Below, piece after piece: positions 18,209 through 27,061 of a stretch of DNA of 64,000 nt. Each line of letters opens with the position of its first letter. Positions within the stretch are counted from its first letter, which is position 1. This DNA is from JAJPJE01 sp963848375 (lineage in GTDB: Bacteria > Acidobacteriota > Terriglobia > Terriglobales > Acidobacteriaceae). The notes beneath the pieces are model-generated. The model made no database searches and was not told the origin of the DNA. It saw only the letters and a program-made list of their open reading frames with translations. A program made the position numbers and the translations under genes. The stretch lies in assembly GCA_963848375.1 (NCBI GenBank), contig CAWKDK010000018.1, forward strand, positions 620,001 through 684,000, in the 5' to 3' direction.

Positions 18209-18898
18209 ATGAAGAAGTTGGTTTTGCTGGCGGTACTAGCGACGATTCCGGCTGCCCTGTGGGCGCAAGGGGATCGCGCCAACACGGTGGAGCGAGTGCA
18301 AGCGGCGGGGACGGTGATCGATGAGATCATGAACGCTCCCGATTCGCGCATACCTGACGAAATTTTTGATTCGGCCAAATGTATTGCTGTAGTGCCCTCC
18401 ATGCTGAAGGGCGCGTTCGTTTTCGGCGCACAGTATGGCAAAGGCGTAGCCAGCTGCCGCACGGAGAAGGGCTGGAGCGCGCCGGCGTTCTTCCGCGTAA
18501 CGGGCGGGAGCTTCGGGTTCCAGATTGGCGGCCAGGCCGTCGACCTGATCATGGTGGTGATGAACGATGATGGCATGCAGAATCTGCTGGCGAGCAAGTT
18601 CAAGATCGGCGCAGATGCGTCGGCGGCCGCGGGTCCGGTCGGCCGGCAAGCGGCGGGTGCGACGGACTGGAAGATGCGAGCGCAGATCCTGACCTATTCG
18701 CGGGCGCGCGGCATTTTCGCTGGGATCAGCCTGGATGGCGCGGTGGTGATGCAAGGCAAGGACGATACACGCGCGTTCTACGGACGCATGGTCCCGTTCA
18801 AGACGCTGCTGACGGGCGAACTAGCGGCTCCTGAGGATGCGAAGCCATTTCTGTCGTCGCTGGATAAGCACATCCTGGCGGCATCGGTGAAGAAGTAG
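18209..18898 (+). CDS. SYLF (Ysc84) domain lipid-binding protein
   Basis: This 229-residue protein has a signal peptide, MKKLVLLAVLATIPAALWAQ. The mature part matches the SYLF/Ysc84 domain: a helical start (VIDEIMNAPDSRIPDEIF), then AKCIAVVPSMLKGAFVFGAQYGKG-like sequence, the Gly-rich SFGFQIGGQAVD, and the C-terminal YSRARGIFAGISLDGAVV. The eukaryotic domain binds phosphoinositides; the role of the secreted bacterial form is unknown. The gene is monocistronic, closed by a strong terminator. Confidence 0.9.
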   Translation: MKKLVLLAVLATIPAALWAQGDRANTVERVQAAGTVIDEIMNAPDSRIPDEIFDSAKCIAVVPSMLKGAFVFGAQYGKGVASCRTEKGWSAPAFFRVTGGSFGFQIGGQAVDLIMVVMNDDGMQNLLASKFKIGADASAAAGPVGRQAAGATDWKMRAQILTYSRARGIFAGISLDGAVVMQGKDDTRAFYGRMVPFKTLLTGELAAPEDAKPFLSSLDKHILAASVKK

Positions 18899-18920
18899 TC
18901 GAAGATTTGGATTGGAAAAG

Positions 18921-18946
18921 ACCGGACCTGCGGGTCCGGTTTTTTT
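18921..18946 (+). terminator. Rho-independent terminator after SYLF gene
   Basis: ACCGGACC and GGTCCGGT form a perfect 8-bp stem with loop TGCG, followed directly by a T-run. It lies 22 bp after the stop codon. Confidence 0.93.
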
Positions 18947-19399
18947 GCTGGCTGGGTAGGGGATTTTGAGGGTTGAAGTCGGGGCCTCAGAGCTCTATTT
19001 CTAATTGAACTAATACGGATTGACTAAAAAGACGGGCCGCGGAGACGAAAATTTGTGTCCGGGGATGTACTGGTTCGAAGGAGAACATGGACACAATCAT
19101 CATCGTAACGATCGCAGTGCTCAGCTATTTGTACTTTTGGGATTTCGACGAACAAGGGTAAACGCGGGGATCGACCGAATCCACTGATTGATGGGGCTCA
19201 TCAATCGAGCCGCGCGAGCTGTTGAGTGAGAGGACTGGCTGGGGAGATTCTCTACTGCCGCCTACTCGACCGCTATTCTGACCCTACCGTCCGCGTCATG
19301 CGGATCTCCTTCATCGCTATGCGAATTCTCGGCGGATAAGCCTACGTTCCAGATTATTTGTCGCTCTAAGATCTGAATCGCTCTGGCACAATTTGTTCC
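18947..19399. other. Intergenic stretch between SYLF gene and xylanase
   Basis: Apart from the possible 24-residue peptide at 19087-19161, I see no gene, RNA or clear repeat in this roughly 450-bp stretch. Confidence 0.5.
19087..19161 (+). CDS. Possible 24-residue membrane peptide
   Basis: AAGGAG lies three bases before ATG 19087. The frame encodes MDTIIIVTIAVLSYLYFWDF plus DEQG and a TAA stop. It is a single hydrophobic helix with an acidic C-terminus, in the size class of bacterial small membrane proteins such as KdpF, though no kdp genes are near. Short frames with a Shine-Dalgarno also arise by chance, so this is tentative. Confidence 0.35.
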   Translation: MDTIIIVTIAVLSYLYFWDFDEQG

Positions 19400-19429
19400 T
19401 TGACAACAATGTAACAGTGTCCATATAGT
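19400..19429 (+). promoter_or_regulatory. Sigma-70-type promoter for the xylanase gene
   Basis: A perfect -35 TTGACA (19400-19405) is separated by 18 bp from TATAGT (19424-19429), which matches five of six bases of the -10 consensus. It is about 125 bp before the preferred xylanase start. It is the best promoter I found by eye in the window. Confidence 0.6.
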
Positions 19430-19552
19430 TCGCGTCGCAAATTATATGCGGTCTGCGGGTGACGTAAACGGTTGCTGCTTCGGGTGTTGCGTCGTCAGCC
19501 TGACTTACTTGCTATATCCAGATCCTCGCCAGGGAAAGGGACATCATCCCGT

Positions 19553-22426
19553 ATGTCTTCTTCGAAATGCCAGTTCTTCACCACCGGAAATCGCAGGTTT
19601 TCAAGTTTCGTTTCTTACTGTGCGATCGCATCGATAGCTACGCTAATTCTGCTAGCTCCCTCGCGCGTTTCGGCTCAGACCATTCTCAATAGCGATTTCG
19701 AAGATGGAACCTCGCAGGGTTGGGGATCGTTCTGTGGCGCGACCGTGACCAACAGCACGGCCGCTGCTGAGTCCGGGACTCACAGTCTGCTGGTGTCGGG
19801 CAGGACGCAGAATTGCGCCGGACCCAGCATTCAGCTTTCGAGCCTTTTGTTGCCCCTGGCAACTTATCAGATTACCGGATGGGTCCAGTTGACTAGCGCG
19901 GAAGCCGGCCCCGATCAAGCGAACTTTACCATTCAGCAGGTCGACAGCAGCTCCGGCACGAACTACATCACGGTGGGGACATTTCAAACGCCGGTATCGA
20001 ACACGGGATGGGTTCAGCTGACCGGGCAATATACCGTCAGCAGCAGTCCAACGAGCATTAATCTGTACGCGCAACTGGTCAACAGCGATACAGGCACGAC
20101 CGACAGCTTTTATCTCGACAACGTAACCATCACCGAGATTTCGCCACCGCCGGGAGGTCCACAGGACAATACGGGAATCAGTACCACGTTCGAAGATAGC
20201 GGACTGGATGGCTGGAGTTCCCGCGCTGGCGCTACGCTGACGAACTCAACGGCAGATGCGCATGGTGGCACCCATAGTCTGCTGGTCACAGGTCGCACGG
20301 CTGCTTATGACGGGCCGCAGATCAGCGTGAACAACAAGATGTACAACGGCTCTACATACGCGGTGAGTGTCTGGGTGAAGTTGGGGCCAACCGCGACGGC
20401 AACTGACACGCTGAGGGTGAGTTTGCAAACGACGCTCTCGGGCACGACGAGTTACCACACCGTCGTTGGCAACACGTCCGTTCCGTTAGGCAGCTGGGTT
20501 CAGCTCACGATTCCGAAGTACGCGATGGCGAATGCTTACGATTCGGGGCAGGCATTCCTCTATGTCGAATCGGACAGCGGCACGCAGGACTTCTACATCG
20601 ACGATTTCACGCTGACGTTCATACCGCCAGTTCAGATCGAGCAGAATATCCCGTCAGTTTTCCAGACGTATGCCAATTACTTTCCGATCGGTACAGCGGT
20701 TGATGCGTCCGATTTGGCAGGGCCGCATTCGCAGTTGCTGATCAAGCACTTCAACAGCATTACCTCTGGGAACGATATGAAGTGGGATGCCACGGAGAGC
20801 ACGGAGAACGTGTTCACTTACGCGACGGCGGATGCGCAGGTCGCGTTCGCGCAGAAGAACAACATCGCGATCCGCGGGCACAATCTGGTTTGGCACCAGC
20901 AGATTCCTGCGTGGGTATTCCTGGAGGAGGATGGCGTGACGCCGCTAACCCCGGGAAATGCGGCGGATCAGCAGCTCCTGACGCAGCGGTTGCAGAACCA
21001 CATACAAAACGTGGTGACGCACTTTGGCACCGCGGTCTACGCGTGGGATGTGGTGAACGAGCCCATCGACGAAACCCAGCCAGACTGCCTGCGTCGCAAC
21101 ACCTGGTACAACATCATTGGTCCCTCGTACATCGATCTCGCATTCCAGTACGCGCACACGGCGAATCCAAATGCAAAATTGTTCGTCAACGACTACAACA
21201 CCACCCTCGATCCTAAGAAGACGTGTCTCTATAACTTAGTGCAGGGGCTGATTGCGCGCGGAGTACCCATCGATGGCGTGGGGCACCAGTTGCACAGCAA
21301 TATTCAGTATCCGCCGGTGCAGTCGATCACTGACACGGTGAACCTGTTCCACGGGCTGACCACCGTAGCCGGGAAGCCTCTCGATCAACAGGTGACCGAG
21401 CTGGATATGAGCATTTACGCGGGCGCAGCGCCGACCATCTACACGGACTACAGCCAGATACCTTCGGACCTGTTCGTTCAACAGGGCTATCTCTATCGTG
21501 ATTTCTTCCAGGCGCTGAAGCAGCTCAACAGCGATCCGAACAACAGGAAGATCAGTTCGGTCACGTTCTGGGGAATGGCGGACGATGACACCTGGTTGAC
21601 GTCTTCCACGAAGGTCGACGGACCTCTGCTGTTCGATACTGGGTTGCAGCACAAGCCCGCTTACACCGGCATTATCGATCCGCTCGACCTGCCGGGAGCG
21701 GATCTGCAAACCACGATCAGCGCCTCTGCTGGCTCCGTGCTGAGTGGCAGTGCCGTCTCCTATACGATCACGGTGCTGAACAACGGCCATGACGATGCAG
21801 CGAACGTTTCGTTGGTGGATACTGTCCCATCGTCGACGACCTTCCAATCGATTACGGCGCCTGCGGGCTGGTCGTGCACGACGCCTGCAGTGGGCGCGAG
21901 TGGAGACGTTACTTGTACCGCCGCTTCGCTGGCGAATGGAGCAACCGCGCAATTCACGCTGACGGTGAGTGTGCCGTGCGTAACTGCAAACGGACTCTCG
22001 ATCGTCGATTCCGCGACGGTCTCTTCGATCACGCGCGATCCGAACACCGACCCGAACAACACGGCTTCGGTCAGCATTCTGGTCTCGAACCCTCCCCCAG
22101 TAATTTCGGGGCTGAACGTGAACCACCCAGTTCTGTTCCTGCCGCTGCACGAGTTCGTGAAAGAGACTCTGAGCTATGGAATAACCGACAATTGCGGCGC
22201 GAAGATTAAGCCGACTATCACTGTCACCAGCAGCCAGGTAGAGAAAAATCACCGCCGTCCGGATGTGGACTGGGTGGTGCTTGATCCATTCCATGTGTTG
22301 CTGGAGGCGGAGATCGATCCGCCAACGCGGGCGGGCCGCACCTACACCATTACAGTCACTGCGAAGGATTCGGCGGGGAATGCTTCCAGTAGTTCGGTGA
22401 ATGTAAGGGTGGTGCCATTCTTCTGA
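19553..22426 (+). CDS. Secreted GH10 endo-1,4-beta-xylanase with two CBM4/9-like domains and DUF11 domain
   Basis: The enzyme hydrolyses xylan outside the cell. I chose ATG 19553 because a signal peptide follows (FVSYCAIASIATLILLAPSR, then VSAQ); the frame is open further upstream, to 19472. Two similar carbohydrate-binding modules follow, each with GTHSLLVSGRT-like and FYLDNVTI/FYIDDFTL ends. The GH10 barrel has NDMKWDATE, IRGHNLVWHQQIPAW, the acid/base Glu in AWDVVNEPIDE and the nucleophile Glu in QVTELDMSIY. After the barrel come a DUF11-type beta domain (SYTITVLNNGHDDAANVSL) and a further Ig-like C-terminal domain. No other xylan genes are adjacent. The GH3 enzyme at the right edge could act downstream on oligosaccharides. 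Confidence 0.93.
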   Translation: MSSSKCQFFTTGNRRFSSFVSYCAIASIATLILLAPSRVSAQTILNSDFEDGTSQGWGSFCGATVTNSTAAAESGTHSLLVSGRTQNCAGPSIQLSSLLLPLATYQITGWVQLTSAEAGPDQANFTIQQVDSSSGTNYITVGTFQTPVSNTGWVQLTGQYTVSSSPTSINLYAQLVNSDTGTTDSFYLDNVTITEISPPPGGPQDNTGISTTFEDSGLDGWSSRAGATLTNSTADAHGGTHSLLVTGRTAAYDGPQISVNNKMYNGSTYAVSVWVKLGPTATATDTLRVSLQTTLSGTTSYHTVVGNTSVPLGSWVQLTIPKYAMANAYDSGQAFLYVESDSGTQDFYIDDFTLTFIPPVQIEQNIPSVFQTYANYFPIGTAVDASDLAGPHSQLLIKHFNSITSGNDMKWDATESTENVFTYATADAQVAFAQKNNIAIRGHNLVWHQQIPAWVFLEEDGVTPLTPGNAADQQLLTQRLQNHIQNVVTHFGTAVYAWDVVNEPIDETQPDCLRRNTWYNIIGPSYIDLAFQYAHTANPNAKLFVNDYNTTLDPKKTCLYNLVQGLIARGVPIDGVGHQLHSNIQYPPVQSITDTVNLFHGLTTVAGKPLDQQVTELDMSIYAGAAPTIYTDYSQIPSDLFVQQGYLYRDFFQALKQLNSDPNNRKISSVTFWGMADDDTWLTSSTKVDGPLLFDTGLQHKPAYTGIIDPLDLPGADLQTTISASAGSVLSGSAVSYTITVLNNGHDDAANVSLVDTVPSSTTFQSITAPAGWSCTTPAVGASGDVTCTAASLANGATAQFTLTVSVPCVTANGLSIVDSATVSSITRDPNTDPNNTASVSILVSNPPPVISGLNVNHPVLFLPLHEFVKETLSYGITDNCGAKIKPTITVTSSQVEKNHRRPDVDWVVLDPFHVLLEAEIDPPTRAGRTYTITVTAKDSAGNASSSSVNVRVVPFF

Positions 22427-22467
22427 TTTGTTTGGGCGAAAGTACTCCTTGGAGTACAGTGAAACTT

Positions 22468-22498
22468 GAGCACGGGAGGGATCCCGTGCTCTTTTTTT
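22468..22498 (+). terminator. Rho-independent terminator after xylanase
   Basis: GAGCACGGGA and TCCCGTGCTC form a perfect 10-bp stem with loop GGGA, followed by seven T. A small palindrome, GTACTCC-TT-GGAGTAC, lies just before it. Confidence 0.93.
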
Positions 22499-22545
22499 GA
22501 GAAGAATGCACGTTTTGATCCCAGACGCGATGCACCCGCTGTTCG

Positions 22546-24534
22546 TTAGGTGAACAGAAATTCTTTGGTGCGAAGTTCCTTGATGGTATCGCGCAGTTTA
22601 GCGGCCACTTCGAATTCGAAGCGCTTGGCGGCTTCGCGCATATCGGTTTCGAGCTTCGCGATGTAGTTGTCGACGTCTTCTTGCGACTTGAACTCCGGAA
22701 TGCTATCGGCCTGTTCGGTGAAATCGGTGTAATCGGCGCCGACAATCTGGGCGAGTGCCATATCGACGGAGCGGATGATCGACTGAGGCGTGATTCCGTT
22801 CTCTTCGTTGTAGGCTTGCTGGATCGCCCGGCGGCGATCAGTCTCGTTGATCGCCTTGTTCATGGAATCCGTCATGTGGTCGGCATAAAGAATGGCGCGG
22901 CCGTTCAGGTTGCGGGCGCAGCGTCCGATGGTCTGGATGAGCGATCCGGCCGAGCGCAGAAAACCCTCTTTGTCGGCGTCCAAAATCGCGACCAGTGAAA
23001 CTTCCGGCAGATCCAGACCTTCGCGCAGCAGGTTGATGCCGATGAGAACGTCAAATTCACCACGGCGCAGATCGCGCAGGATCTTCACGCGTTCCAGCGT
23101 ATCGATCTCGGAGTGCATGTAGCGGCAGCGTACGCCGACTTCGCTGTAGTACTCGGCAAGATCTTCGGACATTCGTTTGGTGAGTGTAGTGACGAGCACA
23201 CGCTCGCCGATCTTCGCGCGCTCGCGAATCTCGTGCAGCAAGTCGTCGATCTGACCCTTCACAGGACGAATCTCGACCGGCGGATCGATCAGGCCGGTTG
23301 GGCGAATGATCTGCTCAACTACGACGCCTGCAGATTTCGTGAGCTCATAGGGTCCAGGCGTGGCGGAGACATAAATCGCCTGGTTCACGCGATGCTCGAA
23401 TTCCTCGAAAGTGAGCGGACGATTGTCGAGCGCCGACGGCAGGCGGAATCCATATTCGATGAGCGTGCTCTTCCGCGAGCGGTCGCCATGCCACATGCCA
23501 TGCACCTGCGGGACGGTCTGGTGCGACTCGTCGATGAAGAGCATGTAGTCGCGGGGAACGTAGTCGAGCAGCGTGGGCGGCGGCTCTCCGGGAAGGCGTC
23601 CGGTGAAGTGCCGCGAGTAATTTTCGATGCCGTGGCAATAGCCCATCGATTTGATCATCTCGAGATCGAAACGAGTGCGCTGGTGCACGCGCTGCGATTC
23701 CACGAGACGTCCCTGCTTTTGCAGCTCGTCTTCCCACCATGCGAGTTCGGCCAGGATCGAATCGACGGCGGAGCTCTTCGTTTCTGGCTTCATTACATAG
23801 TGTGATTTGGGATAAATCGGCAGCCGCGAGTAACGCTGCTTCACGGTGCCGAAGAGCGGATCTATCTGCGAGAGCGACTCGATCTGATCTCCCCAAAGTT
23901 CTATACGGAACGCCATGTCGTCGTAGGGAGGGGCAATTTCGATCACATCGCCACGGACGCGGAAGGTGCCGCGGCGCAGGTCGCCATCGCTGCGCTCGTA
24001 AAGAATCTCAACCAGCTTGCGGAGTATGTCTTCGCGCTTGATGCGCTGACCTTTTTCGAGGAAGAGCAGCATGCCGTAATAGGCTTCTGGCGAACCGAGG
24101 CCGTAAATGCAACTGACGCTGGCGATGATGATGCAGTCGCGACGTTCGAAGAGAGAGCGCGTGGCGGAAAGACGAAGCTTGTCGAGCTCGTCGTTGATGG
24201 TGGCTTCTTTTTCGATGTAGATGTCGCCGGCAGGTATATAGGCTTCCGGCTGGTAGTAGTCGTAGTAGGAGACGAAATATTCGACCGCGTTCTGCGGAAA
24301 GAAATGTTTGAACTCGTGATAGAGCTGGGCAGCGAGAGTCTTGTTGTGGGCCATGATCAGGGCAGGGCGATTCAACTGCTCGATGATCTTGGCCATGGTG
24401 AAGGTCTTGCCGGAGCCCGTGACACCAAGCAGAACCTGGTGCTTTTCGCCCTCGTCGATACCCCGGGTAAGCGAAGCGATGGCAGAGGCCTGATCGCCGC
24501 GGGGGGAGTAGTCGGAATGGAGCTTGAAGTCCAT
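22546..24534 (-). CDS. uvrB: Excinuclease ABC subunit B
   Basis: UvrB is the damage-verifying helicase of nucleotide excision repair. It has 662 residues, normal length. The Walker A motif GVTGSGKT is near residue 40, the beta-hairpin YYDYYQPEAYIP near 90-101, and DESHQTVPQ (DEAD-type motif II) near 338. Helicase motif VI is QTIGRCARN, and the C-terminal UVR domain (EFKSQEDVDNYIAKLETDMR) is present for UvrC contact. The gene is transcribed away from zwf, with 185 bp between them, and converges with the xylanase terminator. Confidence 0.97.
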   Translation of the reverse strand: MDFKLHSDYSPRGDQASAIASLTRGIDEGEKHQVLLGVTGSGKTFTMAKIIEQLNRPALIMAHNKTLAAQLYHEFKHFFPQNAVEYFVSYYDYYQPEAYIPAGDIYIEKEATINDELDKLRLSATRSLFERRDCIIIASVSCIYGLGSPEAYYGMLLFLEKGQRIKREDILRKLVEILYERSDGDLRRGTFRVRGDVIEIAPPYDDMAFRIELWGDQIESLSQIDPLFGTVKQRYSRLPIYPKSHYVMKPETKSSAVDSILAELAWWEDELQKQGRLVESQRVHQRTRFDLEMIKSMGYCHGIENYSRHFTGRLPGEPPPTLLDYVPRDYMLFIDESHQTVPQVHGMWHGDRSRKSTLIEYGFRLPSALDNRPLTFEEFEHRVNQAIYVSATPGPYELTKSAGVVVEQIIRPTGLIDPPVEIRPVKGQIDDLLHEIRERAKIGERVLVTTLTKRMSEDLAEYYSEVGVRCRYMHSEIDTLERVKILRDLRRGEFDVLIGINLLREGLDLPEVSLVAILDADKEGFLRSAGSLIQTIGRCARNLNGRAILYADHMTDSMNKAINETDRRRAIQQAYNEENGITPQSIIRSVDMALAQIVGADYTDFTEQADSIPEFKSQEDVDNYIAKLETDMREAAKRFEFEVAAKLRDTIKELRTKEFLFT

Positions 24535-24719
24535 AAGAAAGCGATGAGCAATTAGCCGTTAGCACTTAGCCCGTGAAACTTCTGGCGACCTCGGGACTCG
24601 GAGTAAAGAGTCGTTCCGGCGCATCACAGAAGCGAATCTTGGGCTATGGGCATCTCTCGATTATAACGCGAGCAGCGGACGGCTAGTTTCGATGCAACGA
24701 AAGTAGTCACAGGAAATTA

Positions 24720-26270
24720 ATGGTTTCGTGGAAGGGCGACACGCCGATTAGACTTACATCTGGGGGAGAATCTGTGAGCAACGGTCAGACTTCATCGGCA
24801 ACAACTACGGTTCAGCCTTCGATTACAACGCACACACAGCAATTGAATGACTGTGTAGAAGTTCCTCGGCCGCAGTCCACAGCGAATGATGCCGACGCGC
24901 TGGTGTTTTTTGGCGCCACAGGAGATCTGGCCTACAAAAAGATATTCCCGGCATTGCAACGCATGATCCGCAAGGGACGACTGAAGTTTCCGATCATCGG
25001 AGTAGCCAAGGCTGGATGGACGCTGGACCAGTTGCGTGAGCGAGCCCGCGACAGCCTGTTGAAGCATGGAGGCGGGGTAGATGAGCAGGCCTTCGACCAA
25101 TTGACTAAGGAATTGCGCTACATTGACGGTGATTACGCCGATCCAGACACGTTCAAGCAACTGAGGCAACAATTGTCGGGCGCCAAAGCCCCGGCACATT
25201 ACCTGGCCATTCCTCCCAGCATGTTCGAGACGGTCGTGCTGGGATTGTCGCAATCAGGTTGTGCCGACAACGCGCGGGTGATCATTGAGAAGCCCTTCGG
25301 ACGCGATCTCGAGTCTGCCATCGAGTTGAATAAGACTCTCCACAAGGCTTTCCCCGAATCGCGAATTTTCCGCATCGATCACTATCTCGGGAAAGATGCG
25401 GTCGAGAACCTGCTGTTCTTCCGCTTTGCGAATGCTTTCCTGGAGCCGATCTGGAATCGCAACTACATACACAGCGTGCAGATCAACATGGCCGAGGCGT
25501 TCGGTGTGCAGGGACGAGGGAAGTTTTACGAGGAAGCGGGCGCCATTCGCGATGTAGTGCAGAATCACTTGCTGCAAGTGGTGGCGTTTCTGGCAATGGA
25601 ACCTCCGACCCGGATGTATGTCGATTCGCTGCGCGATGAGCAGGTAAAGGTGTTCCGTACAATTCCGCCGATTGATCCGAGGAACCTGGTGCGCGGACAG
25701 TTTCGCGGATACAGGAATGAGGCGGGCGTTGATCCGAATTCGGAAGTAGAGACGTTTGCTGCTTTGAAATTGCACGTGGATAGCTGGCGCTGGGCGGATG
25801 TGCCGTTCCTGATCCGCGCTGGGAAGAATTTGCCGGTGACGGCGACCGAGGTGATGGTGAAGCTGCGGCGTCCTCCGCTGGCCAAAATGCAGTTGGATAA
25901 GAACAACTATTTTCGGTTCCGACTGGGCCCGGATCTGTCGCTCAGCCTGGGTGCGCGGGTGAAATGTCCAGGCACGAGCATGCAGAGTTTGGGAGCGACC
26001 ACGGGCGTAGAACTTTCGGCGGTGAACGAGAAGAGCAGTGACGAGGACGAAGCATACGAGCGTCTGCTGACGGATGCGATGCATGGCGATCAATTGCTGT
26101 TCGTTCGGCAGGATGCGGTGGAAGCGGCATGGACGATCGTCGAGCCGATTCTGGGCGACGTTACTCCGGTGCACATGTACGAACCGGGAACATGGGGTCC
26201 GGCGCAAGCGGATCTGCTGGCGAATCACCTGGGCGGATGGCACAACCCGGAGGCGAGTAATCAGGGTTAG
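24720..26270 (+). CDS. zwf: Glucose-6-phosphate 1-dehydrogenase
   Basis: This enzyme oxidises glucose 6-phosphate with NAD(P)+ at the entry of the pentose phosphate pathway. The nucleotide-binding motif FFGATGDLAYKKIFPAL is at about residues 60-76, and the active-site signature RIDHYLGKDAVENLL, with catalytic His and Lys, at about 218-232. The 516 residues include a roughly 50-residue low-complexity N-terminus. ATG 24720 has AGGA five bases upstream; an alternative GTG at 24774, preceded by GGGGGAG, would give a more usual length. No pgl or gnd is adjacent. The 3' end overlaps the convergent next gene by four bases. Confidence 0.96.
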   Translation: MVSWKGDTPIRLTSGGESVSNGQTSSATTTVQPSITTHTQQLNDCVEVPRPQSTANDADALVFFGATGDLAYKKIFPALQRMIRKGRLKFPIIGVAKAGWTLDQLRERARDSLLKHGGGVDEQAFDQLTKELRYIDGDYADPDTFKQLRQQLSGAKAPAHYLAIPPSMFETVVLGLSQSGCADNARVIIEKPFGRDLESAIELNKTLHKAFPESRIFRIDHYLGKDAVENLLFFRFANAFLEPIWNRNYIHSVQINMAEAFGVQGRGKFYEEAGAIRDVVQNHLLQVVAFLAMEPPTRMYVDSLRDEQVKVFRTIPPIDPRNLVRGQFRGYRNEAGVDPNSEVETFAALKLHVDSWRWADVPFLIRAGKNLPVTATEVMVKLRRPPLAKMQLDKNNYFRFRLGPDLSLSLGARVKCPGTSMQSLGATTGVELSAVNEKSSDEDEAYERLLTDAMHGDQLLFVRQDAVEAAWTIVEPILGDVTPVHMYEPGTWGPAQADLLANHLGGWHNPEASNQG

Positions 26271-26968
26271 TGCGGTTGATGTCCGGTGAGACCCGCGCGA
26301 AAAGAGCGCTGGTCGAGGCGGGTGAGCGCTTTTTCCTGCGACCGCGAGAGCAGTGGCGTGTGCGGGATGCGGCAGAGGTACTCGGGGATAAACCAGAGTG
26401 GCTTTGCGGTGGTCATCCACTCCAGACGATCGAAGCGCTTCAAGTCCACCGGACGTGAGAAGGCGCGGAGAGTACGTTCTCCGCGCAGATTGCAGTAGCC
26501 GTCAAAGTAGCTCATCGCGAGTTCGCGGAGTGAGCGATAAACGGGATCGCGAAAGCGCAGGAAGGCAAAGTTCGATTTGCCGATCGCGCCCCAGCCTCCA
26601 TTGACGCGATAGATCGCCAGAACATGGTCGGTATCGCGGACGGCTTCAAAGTCCAGCAGCAAAGGCTCGAATCCATTGACGCGCAGAGCAGCCGCGGCAA
26701 AGATCGCACCTTCGAGGCAATGCGCGGTTCCTTCCTGAAGAACTCGACGCGGGGACCATGCAGTGTTCGCGTGATGATACGGTAGCGATTCCAAATGTCG
26801 CTGGATGAGAAGCGGCGTGCGCAAGGCACGCAAGCGGCGCAGTTCCGCGCGAGTGAATCCGAAGTCGGTCATTGATTGGATTAAAACGCAATCCAGGCGA
26901 GAAGCGCAGAGGGAATCCTGGAGTTGAACCATGAGGGGCAAGGGTCGTTCACGAGTGGACACACCCAC
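26267..26968 (-). CDS. Transglutaminase-like superfamily protein, function unknown
   Basis: This protein has up to 233 residues; starts at 26932 or 26872 are equally possible, because none has a clear ribosome binding site. The likely nucleophile is in EGTAHCLEGAIFAAAALR and the likely His in DTDHVLAIYRVNGGWGAIGK, a Cys/His layout typical of transglutaminase-like folds. The conserved tail YFDGYCNLRGERTLRAFS supports a defined family rather than a chance frame. It has no signal peptide, so it is probably cytoplasmic. The activity is unknown. It lies 93 bp after the acyl-CoA ligase gene on the same strand and may be cotranscribed. Confidence 0.7.
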   Translation of the reverse strand: MGVSTRERPLPLMVQLQDSLCASRLDCVLIQSMTDFGFTRAELRRLRALRTPLLIQRHLESLPYHHANTAWSPRRVLQEGTAHCLEGAIFAAAALRVNGFEPLLLDFEAVRDTDHVLAIYRVNGGWGAIGKSNFAFLRFRDPVYRSLRELAMSYFDGYCNLRGERTLRAFSRPVDLKRFDRLEWMTTAKPLWFIPEYLCRIPHTPLLSRSQEKALTRLDQRSFRAGLTGHQPH

Positions 26969-27061
26969 AGCATTAATGCGGATCCCTCGCTCGCTGCGCG
27001 AGCTCGTGATGACAAAGGCTTAGGTGGCGGCCCCTGCGGAGAATCGATTCGGACGAGCCGG

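Noticed and set aside
21236..22294. 352-codon open frame on the minus strand opposite the xylanase
   Set aside because: Very Arg/His-rich with no domain or start signal; it lies wholly inside the GH10 gene, whose motifs are unmistakable.
25254..26420. 388-codon minus-strand frame opposite zwf
   Set aside because: Shadow frame; zwf motifs are complete on the plus strand and the frame has no start signal.
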